Below, one piece after another: positions 1-9,300 of a stretch of 41,935 bases of DNA. Numbering within the stretch: position 1 is the stretch's first letter; each line of letters begins with the position of its first letter. The DNA comes from Candidatus Heimdallarchaeota archaeon (GTDB taxonomy: Archaea > Asgardarchaeota > Heimdallarchaeia > JABLTI01): NCBI GenBank assembly GCA_019894765.1, contig JAGXNT010000016.1, positions 1 to 41,935 of the forward strand, given 5' to 3'. The notes under the pieces were generated by a model that worked only from the letters and a program-made list of their open reading frames with translations, was not told the DNA's origin and searched no databases. The position numbers were made by a program, and so were the translations under genes.

Positions 1-141
1 CCAGATGAAGTAATTATAAATGCTTCATTAAATGTTATTAAAGCATATGAATTAATTACTGCTCAGAAATTCAAGCTTGCAGAAACATACGCATCAGATG
101 ACAGATTAATGTCAAATCTAAAGATTTTTAATCAAAAATAA
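1..141 (+). CDS. C-terminal fragment of unrecognised protein
   Basis: The window opens inside a reading frame that gives 46 residues and stops with TAA. The fragment (starting PDEVIINASLNVIKAYE) looks like an amphipathic helical C-terminus and has no signature I can assign. It lies on the same strand just before a run of glycan-assembly genes, so it may belong to that cluster. That is inference from position only. The gene start is outside the window. Confidence 0.55.
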   Translation, partial: PDEVIINASLNVIKAYELITAQKFKLAETYASDDRLMSNLKIFNQK

Positions 142-189
142 TTTTTGTATCTAAAATAAACTAAAAAATTAAAAAGGCTTACGAAGAAA

Positions 190-2142
190 ATGGTTAATGT
201 AACACAAAGACTTAAACAATTTTCTGACAAGCAAATTAATATATTATTTATTGTTTTTATCTTCGTTGTATCTGTACTTCTGAGATTTCCAACATTCTTT
301 GATCTACAAAACACTGATGTATGGTATCTTATTTGGGAGAGTAGATTAATCTTTGATGCAAGACATCTTGAGTTAATTATGCATCCTTTTAGTTTAGTTG
401 GGTTGTATCCATTTTCTCCTTATCCCTTTGGTTCTTTATTACTCTACAGGTTTTTTGATCTCATTAGTTTCAAAAATGTCTTTGTTGGAGTAATGCTCTT
501 TAATATTTGTATGATATTTCTGACCACATTATCATCTTATTATTTCTTTAGAAAAGTTTTCAATAATAATGAAAAAAATGAAAGTGATGAAAATGCATCT
601 GGTTTAAATCAAAGGAAAATTCTTGCTTTGATTGGATCCTTAATATTTGTAAATTTTCCTTACCTTACCTATTTCAGCTATAATTTTGCTTCTGCCAGAT
701 TTCCATTGATGGCTCTGCTGCCACTTTTCTATCTCTTTGTTTTGGAAACCATAAATAAAAGAAGTGTTGTTTCCTTCCTCAAATGCTTGGGTGTGGGCAT
801 CGCAATGCTCTTCTTTCATCGCATGAGCGAACCACTTTTACTCTTACTTCTTTTTTTGGGCATCTACTTAATTTTCTTCAAGTTTTTAGCGAAAAAACTA
901 AGAATCAATGAATTAATCCCCAAGTTGAAAAAAATATTTTCAAAATATTTTATTATTTTCTTACTAGGAGCATTTGCTATTGCTGTTGTAGTCAGTTTCT
1001 TCATTGATGTTTACTCAGGTTTATGGGTTCTAGGTACTGGTGTTGGATGGTGGCAATTCCTCGCTCATGTAACTCTTATTTTGGGTGGAGTTTTTTTTGA
1101 AGGTTGGGGATCCATGATATTTGTATCCTTATTAGGTATTATATTCATTAACTCTAAAAAAACCATCAAAGATAAAAGCTATTACAATATTTTACTAATG
1201 ATTTTATTCCAGATTCCACTTCTAATTCTAATTTCTAACCATTATATTATTTACCTTATTAGCCTCGTACCAGTACTCTTAATTCTGTTATATTTGAAAA
1301 ATTATATTTTCGAAAAAGAAAATTATAATCCAATTTATGGAGCAATCGTTCTAATTAGTTTTGGATTATTTAATACAATAAGTGCCATTTTTATCCATAA
1401 AGTGAGATCCAATTATCATCAAGCATACATTATCATTAGTTCTTTTGTATTTTTATTTGGAATTGTTTTACTCATTAGTATGTTAGTTGAGAAACAAAAA
1501 CAAAAGAATCAGCAAGAAAACATGAAATTAAAATCATTTGTTAAAGGATCTATGAAATCTGTTGCATTTATTTTAGTTGTTAGTTTTCTGTTTTACTCTC
1601 GATTTTATATTGATCTGCTGACTATATATGTACCAAATAATGATCCTGATTTCTTCCCGAGTATCACTTTAACTGAAGAAGAAAAAGAAATAGCAAATTT
1701 CATGTCTCAATATCCCAATTACTTATTTGGCTGTAGTCAGAGACTTGTTGCTATTAGAGTATCTGTTCTTTCTGGATGTTTTTACGTAGCTGATACGCAT
1801 AGTTTAGCATTATTATTGTCAGGCTATTATAATATATCTGAAATCAGGGAGAATACCGTTTTTCGACCCTTCTATGGTGGTTGGGATTTCACTTTGTATA
1901 GAACTACAACTGAGTATAAATCTGGTCGAGAAATATTTAGTGAGCTTGTACAAATGGAAGCAAATGCGACTTCTTTAGCCATTATAAATGATATTTATCT
2001 CTCCTTTTTTATCACATCAAAACATAATAACTATGTGGAAATAGGAATAACTGAATATATATTTTCACCATTTGTGGAAACAATAAGTAATATTGCTACA
2101 TCCGTCTTTGAAACTACAAATTATCGTGTTTGGGCATTTTAA
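190..2142 (+). CDS. GT-C-type polytopic membrane glycosyltransferase-like protein
   Basis: This 650-residue protein has about 11-12 predicted membrane segments between residues 17 and 480, followed by a soluble C-terminal region of roughly 170 residues. After the first segment comes an extracytoplasmic loop with acidic TDVWY (residues 42-46) and a YPFSPYPFG stretch, a layout typical of GT-C enzymes that use polyprenyl-phosphate sugars and of oligosaccharyltransferase-like proteins. I see no full WWDYG motif, so it should not be called AglB. It is followed by a GT4 enzyme, a flippase and further glycosyltransferases. A likely role is attaching or transferring sugars on the outer face of the membrane. 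The fold class is moderately sure; substrate is unknown. Confidence 0.6.
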   Translation: MVNVTQRLKQFSDKQINILFIVFIFVVSVLLRFPTFFDLQNTDVWYLIWESRLIFDARHLELIMHPFSLVGLYPFSPYPFGSLLLYRFFDLISFKNVFVGVMLFNICMIFLTTLSSYYFFRKVFNNNEKNESDENASGLNQRKILALIGSLIFVNFPYLTYFSYNFASARFPLMALLPLFYLFVLETINKRSVVSFLKCLGVGIAMLFFHRMSEPLLLLLLFLGIYLIFFKFLAKKLRINELIPKLKKIFSKYFIIFLLGAFAIAVVVSFFIDVYSGLWVLGTGVGWWQFLAHVTLILGGVFFEGWGSMIFVSLLGIIFINSKKTIKDKSYYNILLMILFQIPLLILISNHYIIYLISLVPVLLILLYLKNYIFEKENYNPIYGAIVLISFGLFNTISAIFIHKVRSNYHQAYIIISSFVFLFGIVLLISMLVEKQKQKNQQENMKLKSFVKGSMKSVAFILVVSFLFYSRFYIDLLTIYVPNNDPDFFPSITLTEEEKEIANFMSQYPNYLFGCSQRLVAIRVSVLSGCFYVADTHSLALLLSGYYNISEIRENTVFRPFYGGWDFTLYRTTTEYKSGREIFSELVQMEANATSLAIINDIYLSFFITSKHNNYVEIGITEYIFSPFVETISNIATSVFETTNYRVWAF

Positions 2143-2240
2143 GTTGCTGGGGGGAAGTAAAATATACTCTTTCCAAATATTTAATTCGGAATTCGGAAAA
2201 AGTATTAATAAAAAAAAATGCATATATTGTTGTGGTTAAT

Positions 2241-3425
2241 ATGGGGAAGAAAATTCTAGCTGATAAAACACTACTAATAATCACACCATATTATCCTGAT
2301 GAAAAGAATAAAGACGTTCAGGGAATTTTCGTAAAAGATCAAATAAATGAAATTAAGAAACACTTCAAAAAAATCTATGTAATTGCTTTTGTTTTAAATT
2401 CACTTAAAATCAGTAAAAAAAATAGATTATACAAAAATTATAGCTATGATAATGTTTCTGTTTTTTATTTGCGAAGTTTATATTTTCCCTTAGAATTTTC
2501 GGGAGGAATAAGAATTGATAATAGACATACTAAATTACTTAGATTCATCAAAAAGAAAGACCTTAAATTTGATTTAGTTCATGCACATTTTTCTTGGCCA
2601 TCCGGTTTCATTGCATCAAAAATCAAGGATCAATTAAACATTCCGTATATACTAACTGTTCATGAGAATTTTACTTGGTTTAAAAGTGAGTTAAAAAATG
2701 ACTATAAGGAATATAGGAGTGCTTGGACGAAAGCTGATAGAATTTTAAGAGTTAATATGCAAGATTACAAGCATTTGATGAGTTATAACGAGAGTGTTGA
2801 ATTTTTCCCAAATGCAGTAAGTTCTCGCTTTAAACCTCTTGATAAACAATTGGTAAGAGAAGAATTAGAATTAAAACAGAAAGAATTTATTTTTGCTTTG
2901 GGTATTCATGTAAAGCGTAAGGGATTCCAAGATCTTATAATTGCAATGAAAGATATTAAGCAAGAAAAACCACAACTGAAATGCTACATTGGAGGAAAGG
3001 GTCCAAAAACGAAATTCCTAAAGAGATTAATCCGGAAACATGACCTCTCAAACCATGTTGAACTTTTAGGTTTCCTATCGAATGAGATGTATGTAAAATG
3101 GTTGAATGCTTGTGATTTATTCATATTCCCAAGTCATAGTGAAAGTTTTGGAGTCACCGTTGTGGAAGCATTAACTTGTGGTAAACCAGTTGTTGCTACA
3201 TATAACAATGCAAGTGAATTTATTCTAACGGAAAATTATCTGGGATTATTAGTAAATTCTAGGTCACCAACTGATTTAGCAATGGGAATAATTAAAGCAT
3301 TAAATATAAATTGGGAAAGAAAAAAGATTTTAGATTTTGCTACAAGATTTTTACCTGCCAAAATTAATGAGAAATTATTACATTATTATCAATCAATTCT
3401 AGAAAATACACAAAATAAGAAATAA
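2241..3425 (+). CDS. GT4-family glycosyltransferase
   Basis: The protein has the two-Rossmann GT-B layout: an N-terminal half starting LLIITPYYPDEKN...QGIFVKDQ, and a C-terminal half with the E-x7-E motif of GT4 enzymes (E301 and E309 in SHSESFGVTVVEAL, counted from this start), followed by GKPVVAT. It would transfer a sugar from a nucleotide donor on the cytoplasmic side. The frame is open from 2130, overlapping the preceding gene, but the conserved fold begins just after the ATG at 2241, so I chose that start (394 residues). GTG at 2232 is an alternative. It lies between the GT-C protein and the flippase, which supports a role in building a surface glycan. Confidence 0.85.
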   Translation: MGKKILADKTLLIITPYYPDEKNKDVQGIFVKDQINEIKKHFKKIYVIAFVLNSLKISKKNRLYKNYSYDNVSVFYLRSLYFPLEFSGGIRIDNRHTKLLRFIKKKDLKFDLVHAHFSWPSGFIASKIKDQLNIPYILTVHENFTWFKSELKNDYKEYRSAWTKADRILRVNMQDYKHLMSYNESVEFFPNAVSSRFKPLDKQLVREELELKQKEFIFALGIHVKRKGFQDLIIAMKDIKQEKPQLKCYIGGKGPKTKFLKRLIRKHDLSNHVELLGFLSNEMYVKWLNACDLFIFPSHSESFGVTVVEALTCGKPVVATYNNASEFILTENYLGLLVNSRSPTDLAMGIIKALNINWERKKILDFATRFLPAKINEKLLHYYQSILENTQNKK

Positions 3426-3500
3426 ATTAAAATTAGATTCACTATTTTCTCAGTTTTTAATTGGATAGAGGAATTTTTATAATATCTTTCCTCGATTTAA

Positions 3501-3510
3501 CTATATAATT
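3501..3510 (+). promoter_or_regulatory. TATA box before flippase gene
   Basis: The bases CTATATAATT form a good archaeal TATA box. A start of transcription about 25 bases downstream would fall almost exactly on the ATG at 3527, which suggests a leaderless mRNA and argues for that ATG over the GTG at 3512. Confidence 0.5.
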
Positions 3511-3526
3511 CGTGGTGACGAGTAAT

Positions 3527-5020
3527 ATGGAACAATCTAAAAATAGTGTAGCAAGTAATTTTCTATATTCCTTATTCATCATATTAATTATTGGAATAGT
3601 AAACCTTGGTTACCCACTTCTTATTGGATTATTATACAGTCCAGAAACAATGGGTAATTTCTCAATTCTATTTAATTGGTCTTTCTTCTTAGCTATACCA
3701 ATAGCAAATGGGATAGCTCCCGCAATTTCTAGGTTTATAGCTGCTTCTACAGGAAACGAGACTTCGCAACTTAATAGATTAGGTGAGAAATTAACTATTT
3801 TCTATATAATTTTAGCTATGATCATCTTCCCATTGATAGGAGTGTTTCTTTTTCATTTAACCATTTATGATTTTCTTATAGTTATGTTCATGTTAGTAGC
3901 GATATTATTTCATTATTTATTCAGATACTCACTCCAAGGACAAGAAAGATTTCGACGTCTATTCAAACTTGAATTAATAGCGTTTGCATTTTTTATTCCA
4001 TTCATGATTCTTTTTGGAGTTCTTCCTAATGTTTTAGGATGGACAAGTTTGCTAAATTTGCATTGGCTCTTTCTCCCAATCATAATGTATCATGTAATTT
4101 TTGATATTCTTTTCTTCTTTATAGAAATAAAAAGAATAAATTTGAAGAAGATATTCTCTTTTCCAGAGATTACTAAGAAAATACTACTTTATGCTTTGTT
4201 AGTTGGAGCGGGAAGTTTATTCAGTTTAGGCATTTCACAGTTTCAAATAATAATCTCAGACAATTATTTAGGAGAATTTGAAGTGGGTGTTTTGGGATTT
4301 TGGGATTCCGCAATTAAACCGATATCTTTGATATCAGTTGCAATAGGGGCTTTAACAGTACCTAGGATTACAAATTTGCGGAAATCCGAAGAAAGGCATG
4401 ATATTCCATTTGTAAATTCTATGAATTATGGCTTAACGTTATTACTTATGCCATTATTTGGCTTAGTCTTTCTGATAATTGCTGGATTCCCCAATATATT
4501 TGATTATTTAGGCATTGCTAAATATCAGACATCGACTTATTGGTGGATACCAATATTGCTAGGCTATCAAATCCTAAACAATCTCTTAGCAACACCAACA
4601 ATTTCCTTTTATTCATCATCAGAAAAAAAGGTGATAGTAAATCCAATTGTTTCTTTTGTGTATTCACTTATTGTAATACTCTCATGGTTATTACTTGTCC
4701 CAAAATGGGGAATTTGGGGTTTCGCAAGTGGTATTGCAATTGGGAGTTTATTTTTCTCATTCTTAATCCAAATAATTGTTTTATTTATGACAAAAGGAAA
4801 AATCGGTTTACATCTCATTTTATCATTCATTTTTACCCTTCTTGGAGTAGGATCGGTTTTTCTTCTACAATATACCTTAATGGATTGGCTTGTGATTATG
4901 GTTTGGACCTTGCTGCTAGTTCCCTCTATTGTTTTTGGCATTAGGACTATAGTTAAAGTCTTAAAAAATAAAGACTATTCAACCGTATTTCATGAGTTGC
5001 CAGATTCATTAGAAAAGTAA
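3527..5020 (+). CDS. Wzx-like polysaccharide flippase (MOP superfamily)
   Basis: About 500 residues are almost entirely hydrophobic, with around 14 predicted membrane helices, the size and topology of Wzx/RfbX flippases of the MOP superfamily. Features seen include the N-terminal segment with GNFSILFNWSFFLAIPIANG and a middle helix with GAGSLFSLGISQFQIIISDNYLG, similar in placement to those of polysaccharide biosynthesis proteins. It would move lipid-linked oligosaccharides across the membrane. GTG at 3512 is possible, but the TATA box spacing favours the ATG at 3527. The neighbours are glycosyltransferases on both sides. Confidence 0.8.
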   Translation: MEQSKNSVASNFLYSLFIILIIGIVNLGYPLLIGLLYSPETMGNFSILFNWSFFLAIPIANGIAPAISRFIAASTGNETSQLNRLGEKLTIFYIILAMIIFPLIGVFLFHLTIYDFLIVMFMLVAILFHYLFRYSLQGQERFRRLFKLELIAFAFFIPFMILFGVLPNVLGWTSLLNLHWLFLPIIMYHVIFDILFFFIEIKRINLKKIFSFPEITKKILLYALLVGAGSLFSLGISQFQIIISDNYLGEFEVGVLGFWDSAIKPISLISVAIGALTVPRITNLRKSEERHDIPFVNSMNYGLTLLLMPLFGLVFLIIAGFPNIFDYLGIAKYQTSTYWWIPILLGYQILNNLLATPTISFYSSSEKKVIVNPIVSFVYSLIVILSWLLLVPKWGIWGFASGIAIGSLFFSFLIQIIVLFMTKGKIGLHLILSFIFTLLGVGSVFLLQYTLMDWLVIMVWTLLLVPSIVFGIRTIVKVLKNKDYSTVFHELPDSLEK

Positions 5021-5057
5021 ACAATGTGATAAATCTGTTTTTAAGAAAATAAAAATC

Positions 5058-6947
5058 TCATTGCTTTCTAACAATATCTTTAAGATATTCTAGTGAAGGC
5101 TTCAACTTAAATTCTTTATATTTCTTATTTGAATCATTTACAAGTACAATTTTTTCATCATCTTCTTTGAGTGCAAAAAATAAGCGTAGAATTATTTCTA
5201 AATCTACAATATGTAAAATGAATTTGTGCATGTGATTCTTACGTTTTATGAAATTGTGGAAGAATTTCATAGTATTTTCTCTATCTAGTATGTTCCAAAT
5301 AATTGCATCATCAGATAAAATATCCAAAACAAAGTTATAATAGTGATTCCGTTTACGTAACCACTCAAAATATGGAACTGAAGAATATCTTAGTATTATT
5401 CTACTACGGAATAATGATTCGAGAAATTGTAATGATTTAAATCCTAATTTTACAAATTTAGTAAAAAATAACCTATTATACCATATTAATGATGTTGTAG
5501 GATATTCAGCAAGTTCTTTATTTAAGCTATTGAGAATCAACATTTCTAATTTTCTTTTCTTTCTCAGTTTAGGTTCGACCTGCAAATATTTCGCATAAAT
5601 TTCAGGATGTGATAAGGGAAGATAGATTGGAGCAAGATGGCTAAAAGATCGTGATCCTCCGAGCATATATCCCCGAGCTCTTGTTTGAGTTAGAAGAATT
5701 TCCTGTTCTAATAACTCATTTTCAATTGTGTGTAATAGATTCCTTTGTTCCTTCATTCCTTGGATGAGAATATTTGTTATTTCTTCTTTAGAATTTGCTA
5801 TAATTGAGAAGAAATGTTTTTTTGGAAAACCATACTCCTTAACGATTAAATTCTCCATTAATCTTTCTTCAGGCGAATCAAATTTTCGTACAATTCTTTC
5901 ATTGTGAATTAGATAATTCCCGCCAAGTGAACCATCCCCCAAGAAACCATCAAAGAACACTTTATCACCTTTGACTTTCTCATAGAGTGCGTGCCTAATA
6001 CTGATAACATGATTAGAAAGTCCTTCGCTAAACCACATGTGCTTGTAACAATACGTTAGTATATCATCTTCACTCACAACTCTGTATTTATGAGGAACAC
6101 CTAAAATATCTGAAACACCTGTAGCATATTTGATTTCTTTACCGTCGAGTAAGCTATCGAAAGTATACGTTTCAACTTTTTTCATCCATTTTTTATCTAT
6201 TGCGGAGACTAATATTCTAGAATCTAATCCCCCTGATAGGAGGAATGCTAATTTAATATCCTCAATTTCTGAATAGTTCTTCATTTGATTTTCAAGATAA
6301 ACGCTAATATCACGTGCTGTTTTATGAATATCAACTCCTTTTTGGTAATCCTTTGGAAATTCAAACCAAGATTGCTTTTCGTTCAAACCTCTCTCAAAAG
6401 CTTTCTTTGGATTTTTCATCCAATTACTAATGGTTATTTTTGAATTACCCGGAAGCAATTTGATATTTTTGAAAAGTGTTTTTGTTCCTAATGTTGAATG
6501 ACAGAATAGATATTCAACCAGTGCCTTATAATCCAATTCATTCAAGAGTTTTGGGTGCAATGCTATTATATACTTCAAATGAGATGCTATAACTAAATCT
6601 CCATTATCAAGAATTGAAAAGTAAATTAAATCAGTCCCGGAAGGATCCGTTTTAATCATTACTTCATCTTTATCTGTATTAATTGTGATTTCTGGGGAGT
6701 AATTAATTTGTTTTTCATTTGAGGACTTTGAAATTGATAATCCTTTTACTAGATTAATTTGAAATCTAACTACTTTGTCTTTTTTCTCTAGGATAAAGTT
6801 ATTTTGAATAAAATCTGCTGAAAATATTACACATTTTTGTTCTTTGAGAAATTTTGTCTGCTTAAAATCTCCTAGGAATCTTTTTTCAATTGTATCTCTT
6901 CTTATGGAATTATTTCTGACAGTCAGCTGTATAAAAAAATGTGTCAT
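5058..6947 (-). CDS. Asparagine-synthase-like amidotransferase, glutaminase Cys absent
   Basis: Residues 230-450 form an asparagine-synthetase ATP-pyrophosphatase domain with the PP-loop SGGLDS (238-243) and a downstream FDGFLGDGSLGG stretch (332-343). The N-terminal ~170 residues look like the Ntn glutaminase domain, including LVIASHLKYIIAL and LLPGNSKITI, but the protein begins MTHFF, so the catalytic Cys at position 2 is missing. It probably cannot use glutamine by the normal route. Homologues in glycan clusters are thought to amidate sugar acids; this is consistent with the setting between a flippase and GT4 genes. It converges on the flippase gene and is divergent from the next glycosyltransferase. 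Confidence 0.8.
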   Translation of the reverse strand: MTHFFIQLTVRNNSIRRDTIEKRFLGDFKQTKFLKEQKCVIFSADFIQNNFILEKKDKVVRFQINLVKGLSISKSSNEKQINYSPEITINTDKDEVMIKTDPSGTDLIYFSILDNGDLVIASHLKYIIALHPKLLNELDYKALVEYLFCHSTLGTKTLFKNIKLLPGNSKITISNWMKNPKKAFERGLNEKQSWFEFPKDYQKGVDIHKTARDISVYLENQMKNYSEIEDIKLAFLLSGGLDSRILVSAIDKKWMKKVETYTFDSLLDGKEIKYATGVSDILGVPHKYRVVSEDDILTYCYKHMWFSEGLSNHVISIRHALYEKVKGDKVFFDGFLGDGSLGGNYLIHNERIVRKFDSPEERLMENLIVKEYGFPKKHFFSIIANSKEEITNILIQGMKEQRNLLHTIENELLEQEILLTQTRARGYMLGGSRSFSHLAPIYLPLSHPEIYAKYLQVEPKLRKKRKLEMLILNSLNKELAEYPTTSLIWYNRLFFTKFVKLGFKSLQFLESLFRSRIILRYSSVPYFEWLRKRNHYYNFVLDILSDDAIIWNILDRENTMKFFHNFIKRKNHMHKFILHIVDLEIILRLFFALKEDDEKIVLVNDSNKKYKEFKLKPSLEYLKDIVRKQ

Positions 6948-6987
6948 TCAGAGCCGCCATTTGAATATTTAATGTAAAACCATTTAA

Positions 6988-7003
6988 AAGAAAATATAAA
7001 AAG
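6988..7003 (-). promoter_or_regulatory. TATA-like element for the amidotransferase gene
   Basis: Read on the minus strand this segment gives a run like CTTTTTATATTTTC, about 40-55 bases before the ATG at 6947. It is a plausible TATA box in the divergent spacer shared with the GT4 gene at 7062. Confidence 0.35.
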
Positions 7004-7061
7004 CTATCCAAGATATTGTCTAGTATATTATCACATGGTTGGATGAAGGCTGACAAAAAAT

Positions 7062-8261
7062 ATGATTAAACAAACCAAACACGAGAAAAAAACTACTTCA
7101 AAACCAGTTGTGTTTGTTACAGTAGCTTGCTCCTATTTCATTGATCCCCGTGTGAAACAAGAAGTAAATACACTAACAAAGAATGGTTTTTATGCATTTG
7201 TGCTATCATGGGATCGGGAACGCAAATATCCCGATAAACAAACTAATGATTATTACATAAAAAGTGCTAAACTTCTCGAAGCAAATAGATTCAGTAAACT
7301 AATATTTCTATTTTCTGCATTGTTGTTTCAATTTTTGATTATTTATTACGGTTTTAAGCTAATTCGTAAACATAAAGAAATGATCATTCATGCTAATGAT
7401 TTCAATACCTTAGCAGGGGTTGTTTTTCTAAAAATCCTTTTTAGTAGGAGAATTCGTGTTGTTTATGATTGTCATGAGTTTACACCTTTTGTATACAGTG
7501 AGTGGTTTGGTGATATAATAGGTAAAATTATTGCCAAACTAGAGATTATTTGTGTTAAATATTTTGATAAAATTCTAACTGTAAGCACACCAATAAAAGA
7601 ATATCTTGAAGTAATATCAAATAAAACAGTCAAAGTTATCTGGAATTATCCAACGAAATCCCTTCTTCCTAAATTTTCAAAAGAAGAAGCAAGAGAAAAA
7701 CTCGGTTTGAAAAAAGATGATTTTATTCTTACGTACGTAGGGTCGCTTAGACTTGATGTAGCTTTACTTGAATTAATTGAAACTGCTCAATTATTGAAAG
7801 AGAAGCAACTTATTCCTAATCTTAAAATACTCGTCGTTGGTGATGGTCCATTTTATGATCAGTTGAAACAGAAAATAGATGACTATGATTTATCTGGGAT
7901 TGTTACAATAACAGGACGAGTTAGTAGAGATAAAGCAATTCATTATTTACTCGCAGCTGATTTGTCATATATACTTTTCACAATAAAAGGTATGAATTCT
8001 AAAATTGGCATGCCTTGGAAATTATTTGAAAGTCTACTATGTAATACTCAAGTTTTAACAATAGATGAAACCTATGCTGCTCAATTTGTTAAAAAACATA
8101 ATGCTGGATTTTCAGTAAAAACAACAAATCCAAGTGATATCCAGGAAGCTATTGTTGAGTTTCATAATAAGAAAGAATTTAGTGTTACAGATTTAAACCA
8201 GAGTTTTATTTGGGAAGTACAAGAAAAAAATTTCATTGAAACTTACACAGATTTATTGTAA
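7062..8261 (+). CDS. GT4-family glycosyltransferase
   Basis: This 399-residue GT-B protein starts with FVTVACSYFIDPRVKQEV, which resembles the N-terminal signature of GT4 enzymes of the WbuB type. It also has IHANDFNTLAGV and the receptor loop VVYDCHEFTPFVYSEW. The C-terminal half has YVGSLRLDVALLELI and a donor-site helix MPWKLFESLLCNTQVL, where an acidic residue matches the usual GT4 position. It is likely cytoplasmic or membrane-associated, adding a sugar to a lipid carrier. It has no clear ribosome-binding site; a TATA-like TAGTATATTATC lies around 7021-7032, so the leader would be very short. Confidence 0.8.
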   Translation: MIKQTKHEKKTTSKPVVFVTVACSYFIDPRVKQEVNTLTKNGFYAFVLSWDRERKYPDKQTNDYYIKSAKLLEANRFSKLIFLFSALLFQFLIIYYGFKLIRKHKEMIIHANDFNTLAGVVFLKILFSRRIRVVYDCHEFTPFVYSEWFGDIIGKIIAKLEIICVKYFDKILTVSTPIKEYLEVISNKTVKVIWNYPTKSLLPKFSKEEAREKLGLKKDDFILTYVGSLRLDVALLELIETAQLLKEKQLIPNLKILVVGDGPFYDQLKQKIDDYDLSGIVTITGRVSRDKAIHYLLAADLSYILFTIKGMNSKIGMPWKLFESLLCNTQVLTIDETYAAQFVKKHNAGFSVKTTNPSDIQEAIVEFHNKKEFSVTDLNQSFIWEVQEKNFIETYTDLL

Positions 8262-8325
8262 TGGTTTAATAATGAGCAAACACATAATTTTAAAAATAAC
8301 ATATTTTTTACGCTAAGTATCACAT

Positions 8326-8334
8326 CTATATTTA
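8326..8334 (+). promoter_or_regulatory. TATA box before GT2 gene
   Basis: CTATATTTA sits about 27 bases before the TTG at 8354 and 42 before the ATG at 8369. Transcription would start near 8354, leaving a short leader that includes GGAAGAA before the ATG. Confidence 0.45.
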
Positions 8335-8368
8335 GGAATGGATTTAAGACTTTTTGGAAGAAGATTCT

Positions 8369-9289
8369 ATGTATAAAGGAAAAAAATTAGCAGTTATAGT
8401 TCCAGCCTTAAATGAAGAGAATCTTATCTTAAAAACTCTTTCTGGGGTTCCTGACTTTGTAGATAAAATTATAGTTATTGATGATTTTTCAACTGACAAA
8501 ACTGTTGATAAGGTAAAAGAACAAGCGAAAAAAGACAAGAGAATTCAATTAATACAACATAAAAAAACTCGTGGCGTTGGGGGAGCAATTACTTCTGGTT
8601 TTAAACTCGCTTTGCAAGATGAGGAGATTGAACTTCTCAGTGTTATGGCTGGTGATGATCAAATGAGACCCAAACACCTGCCAGACCTGCTCAATCCAAT
8701 AGTTGAAGGAAAAACAGAATTCACAAAAGGGAATCGTTTGAAAGTTGGTTATAGGAAAGACATGAGTAAATTTAGATTATTAGGTAATCTTATACTTTCG
8801 TTAATTACTAAAAAAGTATCAGGTTATTGGGCTATCAATGATCCTCAAAATGGTTACATAGGAATAAAGGCTGATTTTTTGAGAAGAATGGATCTTGATT
8901 CCTTCTATGAAGGATATGCTTTTGAAAATGATTTTATGATTAAGGCAAATCTTGCTAATGTGAAAATGATGAACGTCATGATTCCAGCTTATTATGGTGA
9001 AGAGCAATCGAAGCTAAAGTATGGTCAATTTATTATTCGAACAAGCTGGCATTTATTCACGTCTTATTATTGGCGTTTGTGGCACAAATATATCAAAACG
9101 TTCCATATTGTTGGAATCTTAACGATCGTTGGTTTTTTAGCTTTAGTCAGTGGTTTGATTGTAGGAGGAATTCTTGCTTTCTCACATATTTCGTTAATAA
9201 TTGTTCCCAGTGTTGGTTTAGCCTTCATGTTGATAGCTTTCCTAATTGATATAATAAAAGGAAGAGGGTTATCAAAATCTATGAAATGA
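8369..9289 (+). CDS. GT2-family glycosyltransferase (dolichyl-phosphate sugar synthase-like)
   Basis: The N-terminus AVIVPALNEEN is the classic GT2 opening, followed by IIVIDDFSTDKTVD and a catalytic MAGDDQM (the DXD position). This matches enzymes like dolichyl-phosphate mannose or glucose synthase, which load a sugar on a polyprenyl phosphate. Two hydrophobic helices near the C-terminus (about residues 245-300) would hold it in the membrane. The ATG at 8369 follows GGAAGAA by about 8 bases, so I prefer it over the TTG at 8354. It probably supplies lipid-phosphate sugars to the GT-C proteins in this region. Confidence 0.85.
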   Translation: MYKGKKLAVIVPALNEENLILKTLSGVPDFVDKIIVIDDFSTDKTVDKVKEQAKKDKRIQLIQHKKTRGVGGAITSGFKLALQDEEIELLSVMAGDDQMRPKHLPDLLNPIVEGKTEFTKGNRLKVGYRKDMSKFRLLGNLILSLITKKVSGYWAINDPQNGYIGIKADFLRRMDLDSFYEGYAFENDFMIKANLANVKMMNVMIPAYYGEEQSKLKYGQFIIRTSWHLFTSYYWRLWHKYIKTFHIVGILTIVGFLALVSGLIVGGILAFSHISLIIVPSVGLAFMLIAFLIDIIKGRGLSKSMK

Positions 9290-9300
9290 TTTTGCTTCAC

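Noticed and set aside
2130..2240. N-terminal extension of the GT4 protein from 2130
   Set aside because: The extra 37 residues overlap the previous gene and precede the conserved first strand, so a later start is more likely.
4540..4944. 134-residue frame inside the flippase gene
   Set aside because: It is another frame of a clear membrane protein gene on the same strand, with no support of its own.
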